A DNA stretch of 17,414 nucleotides, taken from Thermodesulfobacteriota bacterium. Lineage in GTDB: Bacteria > Desulfobacterota > Desulfobacteria > Desulfobacterales > RPRI01. Made by a program: the position numbers and the translations under genes. Positions 7,923 through 16,219 of the stretch are shown here, piece after piece (the stretch's first letter is position 1; each line of letters starts with the position of its first letter). The DNA lies in NCBI GenBank assembly GCA_030836965.1, contig JAUPLM010000324.1:1-17414 (forward strand), given 5' to 3'. A model generated the notes under the pieces. It did not search any database. It was not told where the DNA came from and was given only the letters and a program-made list of their open reading frames with translations.

Positions 7923-9221
7923 TTAATCCGGCAGCATATCGTAAAAATATAGCATGGAATCGGAGCGCGTTATGATGCCTATAATGCGCCCGTTTTCCAC
8001 CACTGGAAGACGGCCTATATCATGCTTTACCATCAGACGGGCGGCCTGAATCGGACTCTTTCCGGGTTCAATCGTCATGATATTCGTGCTCATGAAAGCC
8101 TTTACGGGAGATTTTAACTGTGAATCTCTTTTTATCTTTTTAAAATCCCGGCGGGATATTATTCCGACAAGCTTTTCATTTTCAACCACGGGAAGACCGG
8201 TACAGCCTTTATCTTTCAGTATCGCGGCAACCTTTTCCATGGATGTGTCCGATTCGACGGTAAAAACGGGAAAAGACATTATATCACTTATCTGTACTGA
8301 TGCCTGCTGGTTTCCTTCGATAAGTTCTCTTATCCATTCTTCAATCGCGTCAGGATTAACCGATTTCAGCATTGCGGAAGCGGCTCCGGGATGCCCTCCC
8401 CCTCCCATGCTTCGCATTATGGATCCTGCATCGAGACCCTCTGCGTTACTGCGGGCGATAACCATGCATCTCTCTTTCTCCCTGTTTGTAAAAATTCCGA
8501 ATGCTGCATCAACGTTAACAATATCCCTGTACATTCCGACTACAACGGCAAGGCCGCTTACATGTCCGTTGAGTTCGAGCTTATTGATGCTGACGCTATA
8601 GCCGTTTATTTTCGATCTCTTTGCGGTCTGCAGCATTTCAAACAGGATATTTTTCTGTTTTTCCCCGTACGCCTGGCGAAGAAACGTTCCGACAACATTG
8701 AGATCCGCCCGGTTTTCGAGAAGATAGCCTGCCGCATATGCATCTTCCGCCGTTGATGACGGAAAAGTAAGGTTACCGGTATCTTCGTAAAGTCCGGTAA
8801 GAAAAAGAGTGGCCTGAATGGGAGATATTCTCTTCTTCTCTTTTTTCAGCCTCCGGACCATCAAAGTTATGTTCGCCCCTATCTCTTCCCGGCATTCCCA
8901 TGTTGTCTTAATATCCCCATCGCCCTTATGATGGTCCCATAAAATAATTTCAATATCATCCCTTTTTGAAAGCGAACCCATACTATCAAGGCGGCTCCAG
9001 CTGTTTGTGTCGACAACAATCAGGCTTTTAACCTTTTTAAAATCGATTTCGCCGGATGAATGCATGTTGAAGATATCCTTGTGTATCGACATAAAAGCCT
9101 TTACATTGGGATTTACCGTTCCGGGAAGAACGCAAACTGCTTCGGGATATAAAACTGTTGCGGCAACCATGGATGCCAGAGCGTCAAAGTCGGTATTTTT
9201 ATGAGTTGTAATGATCTGCAT
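7923..9221 (-). CDS. DHH-DHHA1 phosphoesterase with CBS pair
   Basis: A 432-residue cytoplasmic protein. The DHH domain is at about 1-155 with metal ligands H7, D11 and D13 (THKNTDFDA), D71, D96-H97-H98 (LWDHHK) and D147. DHHA1 is at about 205-300 with GGGGHPGAA (273-281). Two CBS domains follow (about 310-365 and 372-428), a likely adenosine-nucleotide switch. The known homologues I recall are of two kinds: stand-alone oligonucleotide or cyclic-dinucleotide phosphodiesterases (NrnA/GdpP-like), and the N-terminal half of long tRNA A-adding/CCA-type nucleotidyltransferases with DHH-CBS-polymerase order. Here the protein stops right after the second CBS and no polymerase domain follows in any frame before the terminator. 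Start: ATG at 9221 with GGTGG 6 bases upstream. Substrate uncertain. Confidence 0.9.
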   Translation of the reverse strand: MQIITTHKNTDFDALASMVAATVLYPEAVCVLPGTVNPNVKAFMSIHKDIFNMHSSGEIDFKKVKSLIVVDTNSWSRLDSMGSLSKRDDIEIILWDHHKGDGDIKTTWECREEIGANITLMVRRLKKEKKRISPIQATLFLTGLYEDTGNLTFPSSTAEDAYAAGYLLENRADLNVVGTFLRQAYGEKQKNILFEMLQTAKRSKINGYSVSINKLELNGHVSGLAVVVGMYRDIVNVDAAFGIFTNREKERCMVIARSNAEGLDAGSIMRSMGGGGHPGAASAMLKSVNPDAIEEWIRELIEGNQQASVQISDIMSFPVFTVESDTSMEKVAAILKDKGCTGLPVVENEKLVGIISRRDFKKIKRDSQLKSPVKAFMSTNIMTIEPGKSPIQAARLMVKHDIGRLPVVENGRIIGIITRSDSMLYFYDMLPD

Positions 9222-9312
9222 TCTAAACCACCCGTAATAAAACTGGGGTATGCCTGTTTAAATTTGATTCTTCTCCCGGATTTATACTCTTTTAATGGCT
9301 CTATCACCGATA

Positions 9313-9359
9313 TTATGATAACCATTATGTAATATATTTTTTCGCGATATTTATCATAA
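9313..9359. repeat. Inverted repeat in divergent promoter region
   Basis: TTATGATAA (9313-9321) and its exact reverse complement TTATCATAA (9351-9359) lie 29 bases apart in the AT-rich 182-base gap between the divergent DHH-CBS and FMN-dehydrogenase genes. A 9-base AT-rich match could be chance. Its place between divergent starts would suit an operator serving one or both genes. No clear -35/-10 pair is visible in either direction. Confidence 0.3.
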
Positions 9360-9403
9360 ACAAAACTTTGTGTATAGAAAATATATTCCCGGGGAAAAAA
9401 GCG

Positions 9404-10420
9404 ATGAAAGAAATAAGGCGGAAAGCAAAAATTGTGATGGAAGGATTTTGCAGGATATGTCCCTCCTGTAACGGGAAGGCATGCGCCGGCGAAATGCCGG
9501 GAATGGGCGGCATCGGGACAGGCACCTCCTTTTCGGCCAATATCGAAGCACTCTCATCCATAAAATTCAATATGCGTCTTATTCATGACGCCTGCGAGCC
9601 GGTAACAAAAAAAACCGTGCTTGGGTATGCGTTTGATATACCTGTTCTCGCCGCACCCATCGGAGGGGTGTCATTCAACATGGGCGACAGGATAACGGAA
9701 AAGGATTATATCACGGCAGTTCTCGGGGGCTGTCATGAAACGGGAACCCTCGGATGTACCGGTGACGGAGCGCCCGATATTGTACATGAAGCCGGACTTG
9801 CGGCAATCAGGGAATTAAACGGGAAAGGCATTCCATTCATAAAACCGTGGGAAGATAAAGAACTTTTTCTAAAGCTCGGAAAGGCCGTTGAATCAAAGGC
9901 CGAATTTGCAGGAATGGATATCGATGCGGCCGGATTGATCACTTTAAAGCTTATGGGGCGTCCGGTTTCTCCGAAATCACCGGAAAAACTGAAAGAAATT
10001 ATTGACAAAACCCCCCTTAAGTTTATTCTGAAAGGGATAATGACCGTAGACGATGCAAAACGTGCTGTAGATGCGGGCGCAGCCGGCATTGTTGTTTCAA
10101 ATCACGGAGGGAGAGTTCTTGACCACACTCCCGGTGTCGCTGATGTACTGCCGGAAATTGCGAAAGCGGTAAAAGGCAGCATAGCTGTTATTGCGGACGG
10201 TGGAATAAGGACCGGCGGAGATGTTTTAAAAATGCTTGCGCTGGGAGCGGATCTCGTGATGATAGGCCGCCCCTTCTCAATAGCAGCTACCGGAGGGCTT
10301 AAGGATGGAGTTAAAAAATACCTGGGAATATTAAAAGCGGAACTCATTCAAACGATGATTCTGACGGGATGCAGAGACACCGTGTCGGTCGACAGATCAA
10401 TTTTGTTTCATAAACCATAA
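9404..10420 (+). CDS. FMN-dependent alpha-hydroxy-acid dehydrogenase with Cys4 N-terminus
   Basis: A 338-residue TIM-barrel flavoenzyme of the lactate/glycolate oxidase family, oxidising a 2-hydroxy acid to the 2-oxo acid. SNHGGR (232-237) supplies the catalytic base H234 and substrate-binding R237; K210 (FILKG) and ADGGIRTGGD (264-273) with GRP (288-290) form the FMN phosphate site. I chose ATG 9404, with GGGG upstream; the frame is open back to a TTG at 9368 that adds only 12 unconserved residues. The N-terminus has C16-x2-C19-x2-C22-x4-C27, a possible metal or iron-sulfur site absent from classical oxidases, so an electron acceptor other than oxygen is plausible. It heads a plus-strand run with ACT and PFL genes 26 and 31 bases apart. 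Substrate unknown. Confidence 0.88.
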   Translation: MKEIRRKAKIVMEGFCRICPSCNGKACAGEMPGMGGIGTGTSFSANIEALSSIKFNMRLIHDACEPVTKKTVLGYAFDIPVLAAPIGGVSFNMGDRITEKDYITAVLGGCHETGTLGCTGDGAPDIVHEAGLAAIRELNGKGIPFIKPWEDKELFLKLGKAVESKAEFAGMDIDAAGLITLKLMGRPVSPKSPEKLKEIIDKTPLKFILKGIMTVDDAKRAVDAGAAGIVVSNHGGRVLDHTPGVADVLPEIAKAVKGSIAVIADGGIRTGGDVLKMLALGADLVMIGRPFSIAATGGLKDGVKKYLGILKAELIQTMILTGCRDTVSVDRSILFHKP

Positions 10421-10446
10421 TCAACATTTTCATAAGGCTGAACTAT

Positions 10447-11001
10447 ATGAATAAAGCGGTTATCTCAGTACTGGGCCAGGACAGGCCTGGAATCATTGCA
10501 GCCGTTACGTCGATACTCTTTAAGCTTGACTGCAATATTGAAAATATAAATCAGACGATTCTTCAATCTGAATTTTCAGGAATATTTATCGCGTCATTCC
10601 CTTCAGACATTTCGAACGACGAATTATGCGCCCGATTGTCAAAAGACCTGTCTCACTTGAAACTCCATGTTCATGTAAAACCGCTTGAACATGAAGAGAA
10701 AGACCATTCCGGCAGCATATGCGAACCATTTGTGATAACTACTATCGGTCCTGACAGAAAAGGGCTTGTTGCCGGGATAACGGCGGTAATAGCAAAACAT
10801 GGTGTTAATGTCACCAATCTTAAAGCCGTATTTAAAGGCGGAGACAATCCTTCAGACAACATAATGATTTATGAAGTTGATATTCCCTGCGATACCGATC
10901 AGAATCTGCTGAGGAGTGAATTAAGAAAAAAGGCTTCTGAAATGGGACTTGATATAAGCATCCAGCACAGGAATATATTCATGTCAATAAACAGGATTTA
11001 A
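10447..11001 (+). CDS. Double-ACT regulatory protein (GcvR-like)
   Basis: A 184-residue protein of two ACT domains, about 3-80 (AVISVLGQDRPGIIAAVTSIL) and 93-175 (FVITTIGPDRKGLVAGITAVI). Each has the DRPG/DRKG turn where ACT domains bind amino acids at a dimer interface. GcvR of E. coli, which restrains the gcv activator, has this layout, but no DNA-binding domain is present here and no gcv gene is nearby. ACT proteins of the UPF0237 type are often encoded directly before UPF0210/PFL genes, exactly as here, so it is probably the partner of the next gene. It starts 26 bases after the dehydrogenase stop with a weak AAGG ribosome site. Confidence 0.88.
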   Translation: MNKAVISVLGQDRPGIIAAVTSILFKLDCNIENINQTILQSEFSGIFIASFPSDISNDELCARLSKDLSHLKLHVHVKPLEHEEKDHSGSICEPFVITTIGPDRKGLVAGITAVIAKHGVNVTNLKAVFKGGDNPSDNIMIYEVDIPCDTDQNLLRSELRKKASEMGLDISIQHRNIFMSINRI

Positions 11002-11032
11002 CCGTAAGGCGAAAAAACAGGAAGGCGATTCA

Positions 11033-12406
11033 ATGCTCAGCGAAAAAGAAATCATCTCTACGATAGAAATGCTCAGGAACGAACATCTCGATGTCAGAAC
11101 CGTGACGCTCGGGATAAATCTGTTCGACTGTGTCAGTCATGATCTTGGTCTCCTGACAGACAAAATACACAAAAAAATAACCGATACTGCCGGAAACCTT
11201 GTTCAGGTTTGCAACAGGATAGGAGAGAAATACGGAATACCTGTTGTTAACAAGAGAATCGCGGTAAGCCCGGTAGCCGTTTTCGGCGCTCCATTTTCAG
11301 CCTCTCAACTTGTGAAGGTTGCAAAAACCCTCGATAACGCCGCAAAAGAAGTTGAAGTTGACTTTATAGGAGGTTTTACCGCTCTGGTTGAAAAGGGGAT
11401 AGCAAACGGCGACCGCGCTCTTATTGAAGCCATCCCCGAGGCTCTTGCGGAAACAGAGCGCGTATGCTCCTCCGTGAACGTCGCCTCCACTCGCGCCGGA
11501 ATAAACATGGATGCTGTGCTCATAATGGGTAAAACAATAAAAAAAGCGGCCGGACTGACATCCGCAACAGACGGTCTTGCCTGTGCCAAACTGTGTGTAT
11601 TTGCAAATATCCCTGAGGATATACCTTTCATGGCGGGTGCTTATCTCGGTATCGGGGAGGCCGATGCGGTCATCAATGTGGGGGTCAGCGGTCCGGGCGT
11701 GGTTAAGAAAGCGATTGACAGGGCGATAGCTTCCGACCCTGACATCGATCTCGGACACATTGCCGAATTGATAAAACATACTTCCTATAAGGTCACCCGC
11801 ATCGGAGAATTGATAGGAAGAGAAGTTGCGGCCAGTCTCGGGATACGTTTCGGAGTCGTAGATCTTTCTCTTGCTCCGACCCCGAATGTCGGGGACAGCG
11901 TTGGAGAAATATTCCAGAGTCTCGGCCTTCTCAGCATAGGAGTTCCGGGCTCAACAGCCGCACTTGCGCTCTTAAACAATGCCGTAAAGGCAGGAGGAGC
12001 TTTTGCAAGTTCTCATGTAGGAGGATTGAGCGGCGCCTTCATTCCTGTCAGTGAAGATTTGAACATATCGGAATCGGCCAGGGCGGGATATCTTACACTT
12101 GAAAAACTCGAAGCCCTTACAAGCGTTTGCTCGGTCGGGCTCGATATGATTGCAATCCCGGGGGATACTTCCGAAGATACTATAGCCGCCATAATAGCCG
12201 ATGAAATGGCGATCGGAGTCATAAATAAAAAGACAACAGCGGTAAGACTGATCCCGGTGCCCGGAAAAAAAGCAGGCGACAACGCTCATTTCGGAGGACT
12301 TCTGGGTCAGGCTACAATTATTCCGGTTAATAACGGATCCGGATCAAACAGATTCATCAGATTCGGAGGACTTATTCCGGCTCCGATACAGAGCCTTACA
12401 AACTGA
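11033..12406 (+). CDS. UPF0210/PFL family protein (DUF711)
   Basis: A 457-residue full-length member of the UPF0210 (PFL-like, DUF711) family, whose reaction is not established. The N-terminal block EMLRNEHLDVRTVTLGINLFDC and glycine-rich segments such as VINVGVSGPGVVK and FGVVDLSLAPTPNVGDSVGEI fit the family, which ends, as here, in IRFGGLIPAPIQSL. The fold is related to pyruvate-formate-lyase-like barrels, but I see no radical Gly motif. It lies 31 bases after the double-ACT gene with GGAAGG as ribosome site, the conserved ACT-PFL order. The upstream FMN enzyme suggests a role in small organic or amino acid metabolism; this is inference. Confidence 0.9.
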   Translation: MLSEKEIISTIEMLRNEHLDVRTVTLGINLFDCVSHDLGLLTDKIHKKITDTAGNLVQVCNRIGEKYGIPVVNKRIAVSPVAVFGAPFSASQLVKVAKTLDNAAKEVEVDFIGGFTALVEKGIANGDRALIEAIPEALAETERVCSSVNVASTRAGINMDAVLIMGKTIKKAAGLTSATDGLACAKLCVFANIPEDIPFMAGAYLGIGEADAVINVGVSGPGVVKKAIDRAIASDPDIDLGHIAELIKHTSYKVTRIGELIGREVAASLGIRFGVVDLSLAPTPNVGDSVGEIFQSLGLLSIGVPGSTAALALLNNAVKAGGAFASSHVGGLSGAFIPVSEDLNISESARAGYLTLEKLEALTSVCSVGLDMIAIPGDTSEDTIAAIIADEMAIGVINKKTTAVRLIPVPGKKAGDNAHFGGLLGQATIIPVNNGSGSNRFIRFGGLIPAPIQSLTN

Positions 12407-12547
12407 TCCGGCAACAGGGTTCAGTGGGCAAGGATCCGTGTGACGCTAAATCCGGAGACGCCGTCTTCCGGTGTACCTGCTTTCACCTTGACTTGCCGTT
12501 GTGCAATTGATAATCATTCATACAAATATTTAAAGAAAGGATCGAAC
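12407..12547 (+). other. Possible structured leader before the SLOG-like gene
   Basis: A 141-base gap. GATCC just after the PFL stop can pair with GGATC near 12432. A second hairpin, CCGGA-GAC-GCC-GTC-T-TCCGG (12452-12471), has an eight-pair stem with one bulged T. Neither is followed by a T-tract. The frame of the next gene is open through the second hairpin back to a GTG at 12440, but the ribosome site near 12538 favours starting at 12548, which leaves this as untranslated leader or end-of-operon structure. Confidence 0.3.
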
Positions 12548-13108
12548 ATGAAAAATAAGGAAGATTTTGTTTTATACAGCGGCGGCGCCAAAGGGGCTGA
12601 AGCGGAATTCGGTGCGAATGCGGAGCGTTTTGGAATTGACGAGGTCAACTTCACCTTTGAGGGACATGCCGCAGAACGCCGGAGAGGTCTGCGCGCACTG
12701 AATCACAAAGAACTGAAAAACGGGGATGTAAGCCTGGAATACGTTTCCAGATTAATGAACCGCACCTATACCTATAATCCGACTTTTCGCAAGGTTCTGC
12801 AAAGCATCTGGTACCAGATCAACAACGGACAGGAGATTTACGTAATCGGGGAAATTCTGAACGATAATACGGTAAAAGGCGGCACGGGATGGGGGGCGGA
12901 GTTCGCAAAATTATGCAACAAGCCGTTATATGTCTTTGATCAGAAACGTAATGCATGGTTTGCCTGGAACCAGACAGGGTGGATTGAGCGCGGAAGAGGA
13001 GCAGAGCCTGTAATAAGCCATATACATTTCACCGGGACAGGAACCCGTTTTCTTGAAGAAAACGGCAGAAAAGCTGTAAGAGAATTATTCGAAAGGACGT
13101 TCCCGTAA
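12548..13108 (+). CDS. SLOG-like Rossmann-fold protein of unknown function
   Basis: A 186-residue soluble protein. Near the N-terminus is LYSGGAKGAEAEF (9-21), like the SGGAxGxD nucleotide-binding turn of SLOG/DprA/YspA proteins and of the putative molybdenum-carrier family. Later comes IGEIL (100-104), GGTGWGAEFAK (111-121) followed by KPLYVFD, a second glycine loop and strand, and FTGTGTRFL (161-169) near the end. The layout fits a single SLOG-like Rossmann domain binding a nucleotide or related ligand. It is rich in Trp and Tyr in the 128-146 region (WFAWN...W). Start: ATG 12548 with AAAGGA 6 bases upstream, preferred over GTG 12440. No operon partner is evident: the PFL gene is 141 bases upstream and a minus-strand gene follows. 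Family call is moderate, function unknown. Confidence 0.6.
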   Translation: MKNKEDFVLYSGGAKGAEAEFGANAERFGIDEVNFTFEGHAAERRRGLRALNHKELKNGDVSLEYVSRLMNRTYTYNPTFRKVLQSIWYQINNGQEIYVIGEILNDNTVKGGTGWGAEFAKLCNKPLYVFDQKRNAWFAWNQTGWIERGRGAEPVISHIHFTGTGTRFLEENGRKAVRELFERTFP

Positions 13109-13110
13109 TA

Positions 13111-13123
13111 CCGGATTATCCGG
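13111..13123. repeat. Small palindrome between convergent genes
   Basis: CCGGATTATCCGG is a perfect palindrome around one T, 3 bases after the SLOG-like stop and before the convergent UspA stop. It may help end transcription from the left, but there is no T-tract directly after it. Confidence 0.25.
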
Positions 13124-13174
13124 GTCAGGCAACTCCCTTTATAATTGTTTCGCTTCCGCCCTGTCCGGTTCGGG

Positions 13175-13567
13175 TCATTTTACCGAAACCACAGGGCAAG
13201 GAGCCTGGAGTATAACATACTGAGCCGTTGAGCCGAATACAAGCTTTCCCACCTTCGACCTTCTTTTAACCCCGATGATAATCATATCCGCCTTGTTTTC
13301 AACAGCAAACGACACTAGATCCTCTCCCGGTGACATGCCTCGTATCAGAAGATGCGTCATGCATTTAATTTTCTCATTTTCAAAATAACTTTTGGCATGC
13401 TCAAGACCTTTTTCCGCAACCGAAATATCCTTAATTTCATTTTCGGTTCCATGCTCAAGAGAAGTAACCACATCGACTCCTGCATTAAATGCCTTTGCGT
13501 ATTTAACGGCAAGAGCAAATGCGTCAGAGTCAGCACCCGATCCATCGTAACCCACCAATATCTTCAT
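13175..13567 (-). CDS. Universal stress protein, UspA family
   Basis: A 130-residue single Usp domain, slightly short for the family. The N-terminus MKILVGYDGS has the conserved Asp (D8). The C-terminal nucleotide loop reads GVKRRSKVGKLVFGSTAQ (99-116). It keeps G99 and G112-S113 of the G-x2-G-x9-G-S/T signature but has Arg where the second Gly is usual, so ATP binding is uncertain; Usps with GVRRRSPVGKLLFGS-like loops are common in anaerobes. It ends in CPVVSVK as usual. Start ATG 13567 with AAGGA 9 bases upstream. It is divergent from the GAF-gap genes and convergent with the SLOG-like gene. Likely a stress or energy-state responsive protein; no partner is shown. Confidence 0.92.
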   Translation of the reverse strand: MKILVGYDGSGADSDAFALAVKYAKAFNAGVDVVTSLEHGTENEIKDISVAEKGLEHAKSYFENEKIKCMTHLLIRGMSPGEDLVSFAVENKADMIIIGVKRRSKVGKLVFGSTAQYVILQAPCPVVSVK

Positions 13568-13940
13568 ATATGTTTTCCTTCCATGTAAAGTAATTAAATT
13601 TCAAACGCCGGGCCCAATTGGAGGCCGCCGTTAAAACCGCCCGATTAAAAGTTTTGATTATTAAGTTTATTACAAAAAATATTAATCAAATTCAAGCAAT
13701 ATGGCTCTTTTTTTATGAATTTTGGTTCTTTTCCCGATCCGCCGGAAGAAAGAGGTTCAGGACCAGTGATTGAGCATATTTATATTTTTTACGATACCAT
13801 CACTATTAATAAAAGATTTATTGACATAACAGGTTCATATCTGGCAGATTTAATTAAACCTATATGGTTAACTTTTTTATATATCCTGATCCTGTTTCAT
13901 TATCTTTTCATCATATACAATTATCAAGATGAGGTGATTT
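13568..13940. other. AT-rich divergent promoter region, 373 bases
   Basis: No convincing gene. A plus-strand frame from 13715 (104 codons, with a hydrophobic stretch) runs 89 bases into the GAF gene in another frame and lacks a ribosome site, so I do not call it. TTGATTA (13654-13660) and TAATCAA (13683-13689) form an inverted repeat, a possible operator. TTGACA (13821-13826) is a perfect -35 for the GAF-gap direction, but the sequence 17 bases on (GCAGAT) is a poor -10. For the uspA direction, the minus strand has TTGAAT followed 17 bases later by TAATAA, also weak. The region most likely holds both promoters and control sites. Confidence 0.45.
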
Positions 13941-14504
13941 ATGAAAGGAAAAGAAGAAAACTATTTTACGGCATTATACGAAGTGGCAAAAACGGTCAAT
14001 GCATCACTGGCACCGTCCCAGGTTCTTGAAAAAATCGTATCATGTGTTGCCGGTGCAATGAAGGTAAAGGCCTGTTCGTTGAGGCTTCTTGAATCCCGCA
14101 GGAAAAAACTATTAATGGGCGCACAATTCGGCCTGTCAAATGGTTATATCCGAAAAGGCCCTATCCTTGTTGAAGAGAGCGGCCTTGATAAGAAAGCGCT
14201 TAAAGGCAAAACCATCTGGCTGAAAAACGCCCAGACGGACAAGGATTTTCAGTATAAGGATAAGGCTAAGGCTGAAGGTATCAAGTCAGTGCTGGTAGTC
14301 CCGCTGATGGTGGATAAAAAAGCCATAGGAGTGCTTAGGGTTTACACCAGAGAAGAAAGAAAATTTGATGCCGACGAAATTAAGTTTCTGGAGGCTGTCG
14401 GGAATTTAAGCGCTATCGCCCTTGAAAAAGCAAGGCTTCACCAGGCTCTCCGCAAGGATTATGACCTGCTTGTAGCTCATAAATACCGAATAGATGATAA
14501 TTGA
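13941..14504 (+). CDS. GAF-domain-only protein
   Basis: A 187-residue soluble protein filled by one GAF domain (about 10-165): ALYEVAKTVNASLAPSQVLEKIV helix, KVKACSLRLL strand, SVLVVPLMVDKKAIGVLRVYT core and the closing helix LEAVGNLSAIALEKARL. GAF domains bind cyclic nucleotides, tetrapyrroles or other small ligands, or sense redox state. There is no output domain (no kinase, cyclase or HTH) and the N-terminal extension is only about 9 residues. Ribosome site GAGGTG (13931-13936) is strong and nearly identical to the one before gap. The stop is 18 bases before the gap start, so the two should be co-transcribed. It may adjust GAPDH or glycolytic flux, or report to an unlinked partner; this is inference. 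Confidence 0.9.
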   Translation: MKGKEENYFTALYEVAKTVNASLAPSQVLEKIVSCVAGAMKVKACSLRLLESRRKKLLMGAQFGLSNGYIRKGPILVEESGLDKKALKGKTIWLKNAQTDKDFQYKDKAKAEGIKSVLVVPLMVDKKAIGVLRVYTREERKFDADEIKFLEAVGNLSAIALEKARLHQALRKDYDLLVAHKYRIDDN

Positions 14505-14519
14505 TAAACAAAGAGGTGA

Positions 14520-15533
<1,014 letters not shown>

Positions 15534-15569
15534 GCCGGCGATCAAGAATAAACGCATTCGGAATAATAC

Positions 15570-15669
15570 AGGAGCCGGAATGAAAATATCCCGGATTGAA
15601 GAACCTGGTAAACTGCCGGATGCATATACCGCTTCTATTCCGGATTCCGGTTCCTTGATTCCGGCTCCT
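15570..15669. repeat. Inverted-repeat spacer after gap
   Basis: AGGAGCCGGAAT (15570-15581) and its exact complement ATTCCGGCTCCT (15658-15669) bracket 76 bases. Inside, AAGAACCTGG can pair imperfectly with CCGGTTCCTT near the right arm. On the minus strand the right arm carries three CCGGAAT units within 27 bases. The right arm is followed by TTATAG, so it could act as a weak terminator for gap, or be a small dispersed palindromic element. Confidence 0.5.
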
Positions 15670-15683
15670 TTATAGTTACTAAA

Positions 15684-16154
15684 TTGCATAAGACAAGTTT
15701 AACAGCCGGCATTATTTCAGACACGCACGGGGCTCTTCCTCTCTCCGCTATTAAAGCTCTATCCTGTACCGACCTGATTATCCATGCCGGAGACATAGGC
15801 AAACCCGCAGTTCTTGACAATCTGCAAAAAATTGCACCGGTTTTTCCTGTAAAAGGAAATATGGACAGAGGGGAATGGGCAGTCAAAATACCTTATAAAG
15901 AACTTATTAATAAGGGAGGAGTATTACTTTATGTGCTCCACGACGCATCAAACCTTGATCTTGATCCTGCTGCATCCGGTTTCAGCGCTGTCATTTCAGG
16001 ACACACTCACCGGCCTCTTATTGAAGAACATGACGGAGTGCTTTTTATAAACCCGGGAAGCGCGGTTCAGCCGCGCGGCAATTATCCTCCGTCAATTGTT
16101 CTTCTTACAATTAAAGATAAATATCTTGATCCCCGGTTCATAAGCCTTGCATAA
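15684..16154 (+). CDS. YfcE/MJ0936-type metallophosphoesterase
   Basis: A 156-residue single-domain calcineurin-like phosphoesterase. Metal-binding motifs occur in order: SDTHG (D13, H15), HAGDIG (D37), GNMD (N59), LHD (H86, where HG or HGH is usual) and GHTH (H107, H109), then the typical INPGS. Members hydrolyse phosphodiesters and small phosphate esters in vitro, some with cAMP activity; the natural substrate is unclear. I take a TTG start at 15684, since it places SDTHG at the family's normal distance from the N-terminus and no ATG or GTG exists in frame between there and the upstream stop at 15609. No Shine-Dalgarno is visible, so the start is uncertain. Separated from gap by 150 bases and converging on typA. 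Confidence 0.88.
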   Translation: MHKTSLTAGIISDTHGALPLSAIKALSCTDLIIHAGDIGKPAVLDNLQKIAPVFPVKGNMDRGEWAVKIPYKELINKGGVLLYVLHDASNLDLDPAASGFSAVISGHTHRPLIEEHDGVLFINPGSAVQPRGNYPPSIVLLTIKDKYLDPRFISLA

Positions 16155-16219
16155 TTTTTAAATTTCTTCGAACCCTTTAATCCTCCTCAATCACCGGCTA
16201 ATTCAGAGATGATTGAAGC

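Noticed and set aside
9368..9403. TTG start adding 12 residues to the FMN dehydrogenase
   Set aside because: ATG 9404 is preceded by a GGGG stretch and the extra residues look like AT-rich promoter DNA.
12407..12480. c-di-GMP-I or cobalamin riboswitch
   Set aside because: Only scattered short matches; the required paired elements around GGCAA and GACGC are absent.
12440..12547. GTG start adding 36 residues to the SLOG-like protein
   Set aside because: The extension crosses a hairpin and lacks a ribosome site, while ATG 12548 has AAAGGA at ideal spacing just before the SGGAKGAE strand.
13715..14029. Possible small membrane protein (104 codons) upstream of the GAF gene
   Set aside because: No ribosome site, it overlaps the GAF gene by 89 bases in another frame, and the hydrophobic stretch is what AT-rich spacer DNA gives by chance.
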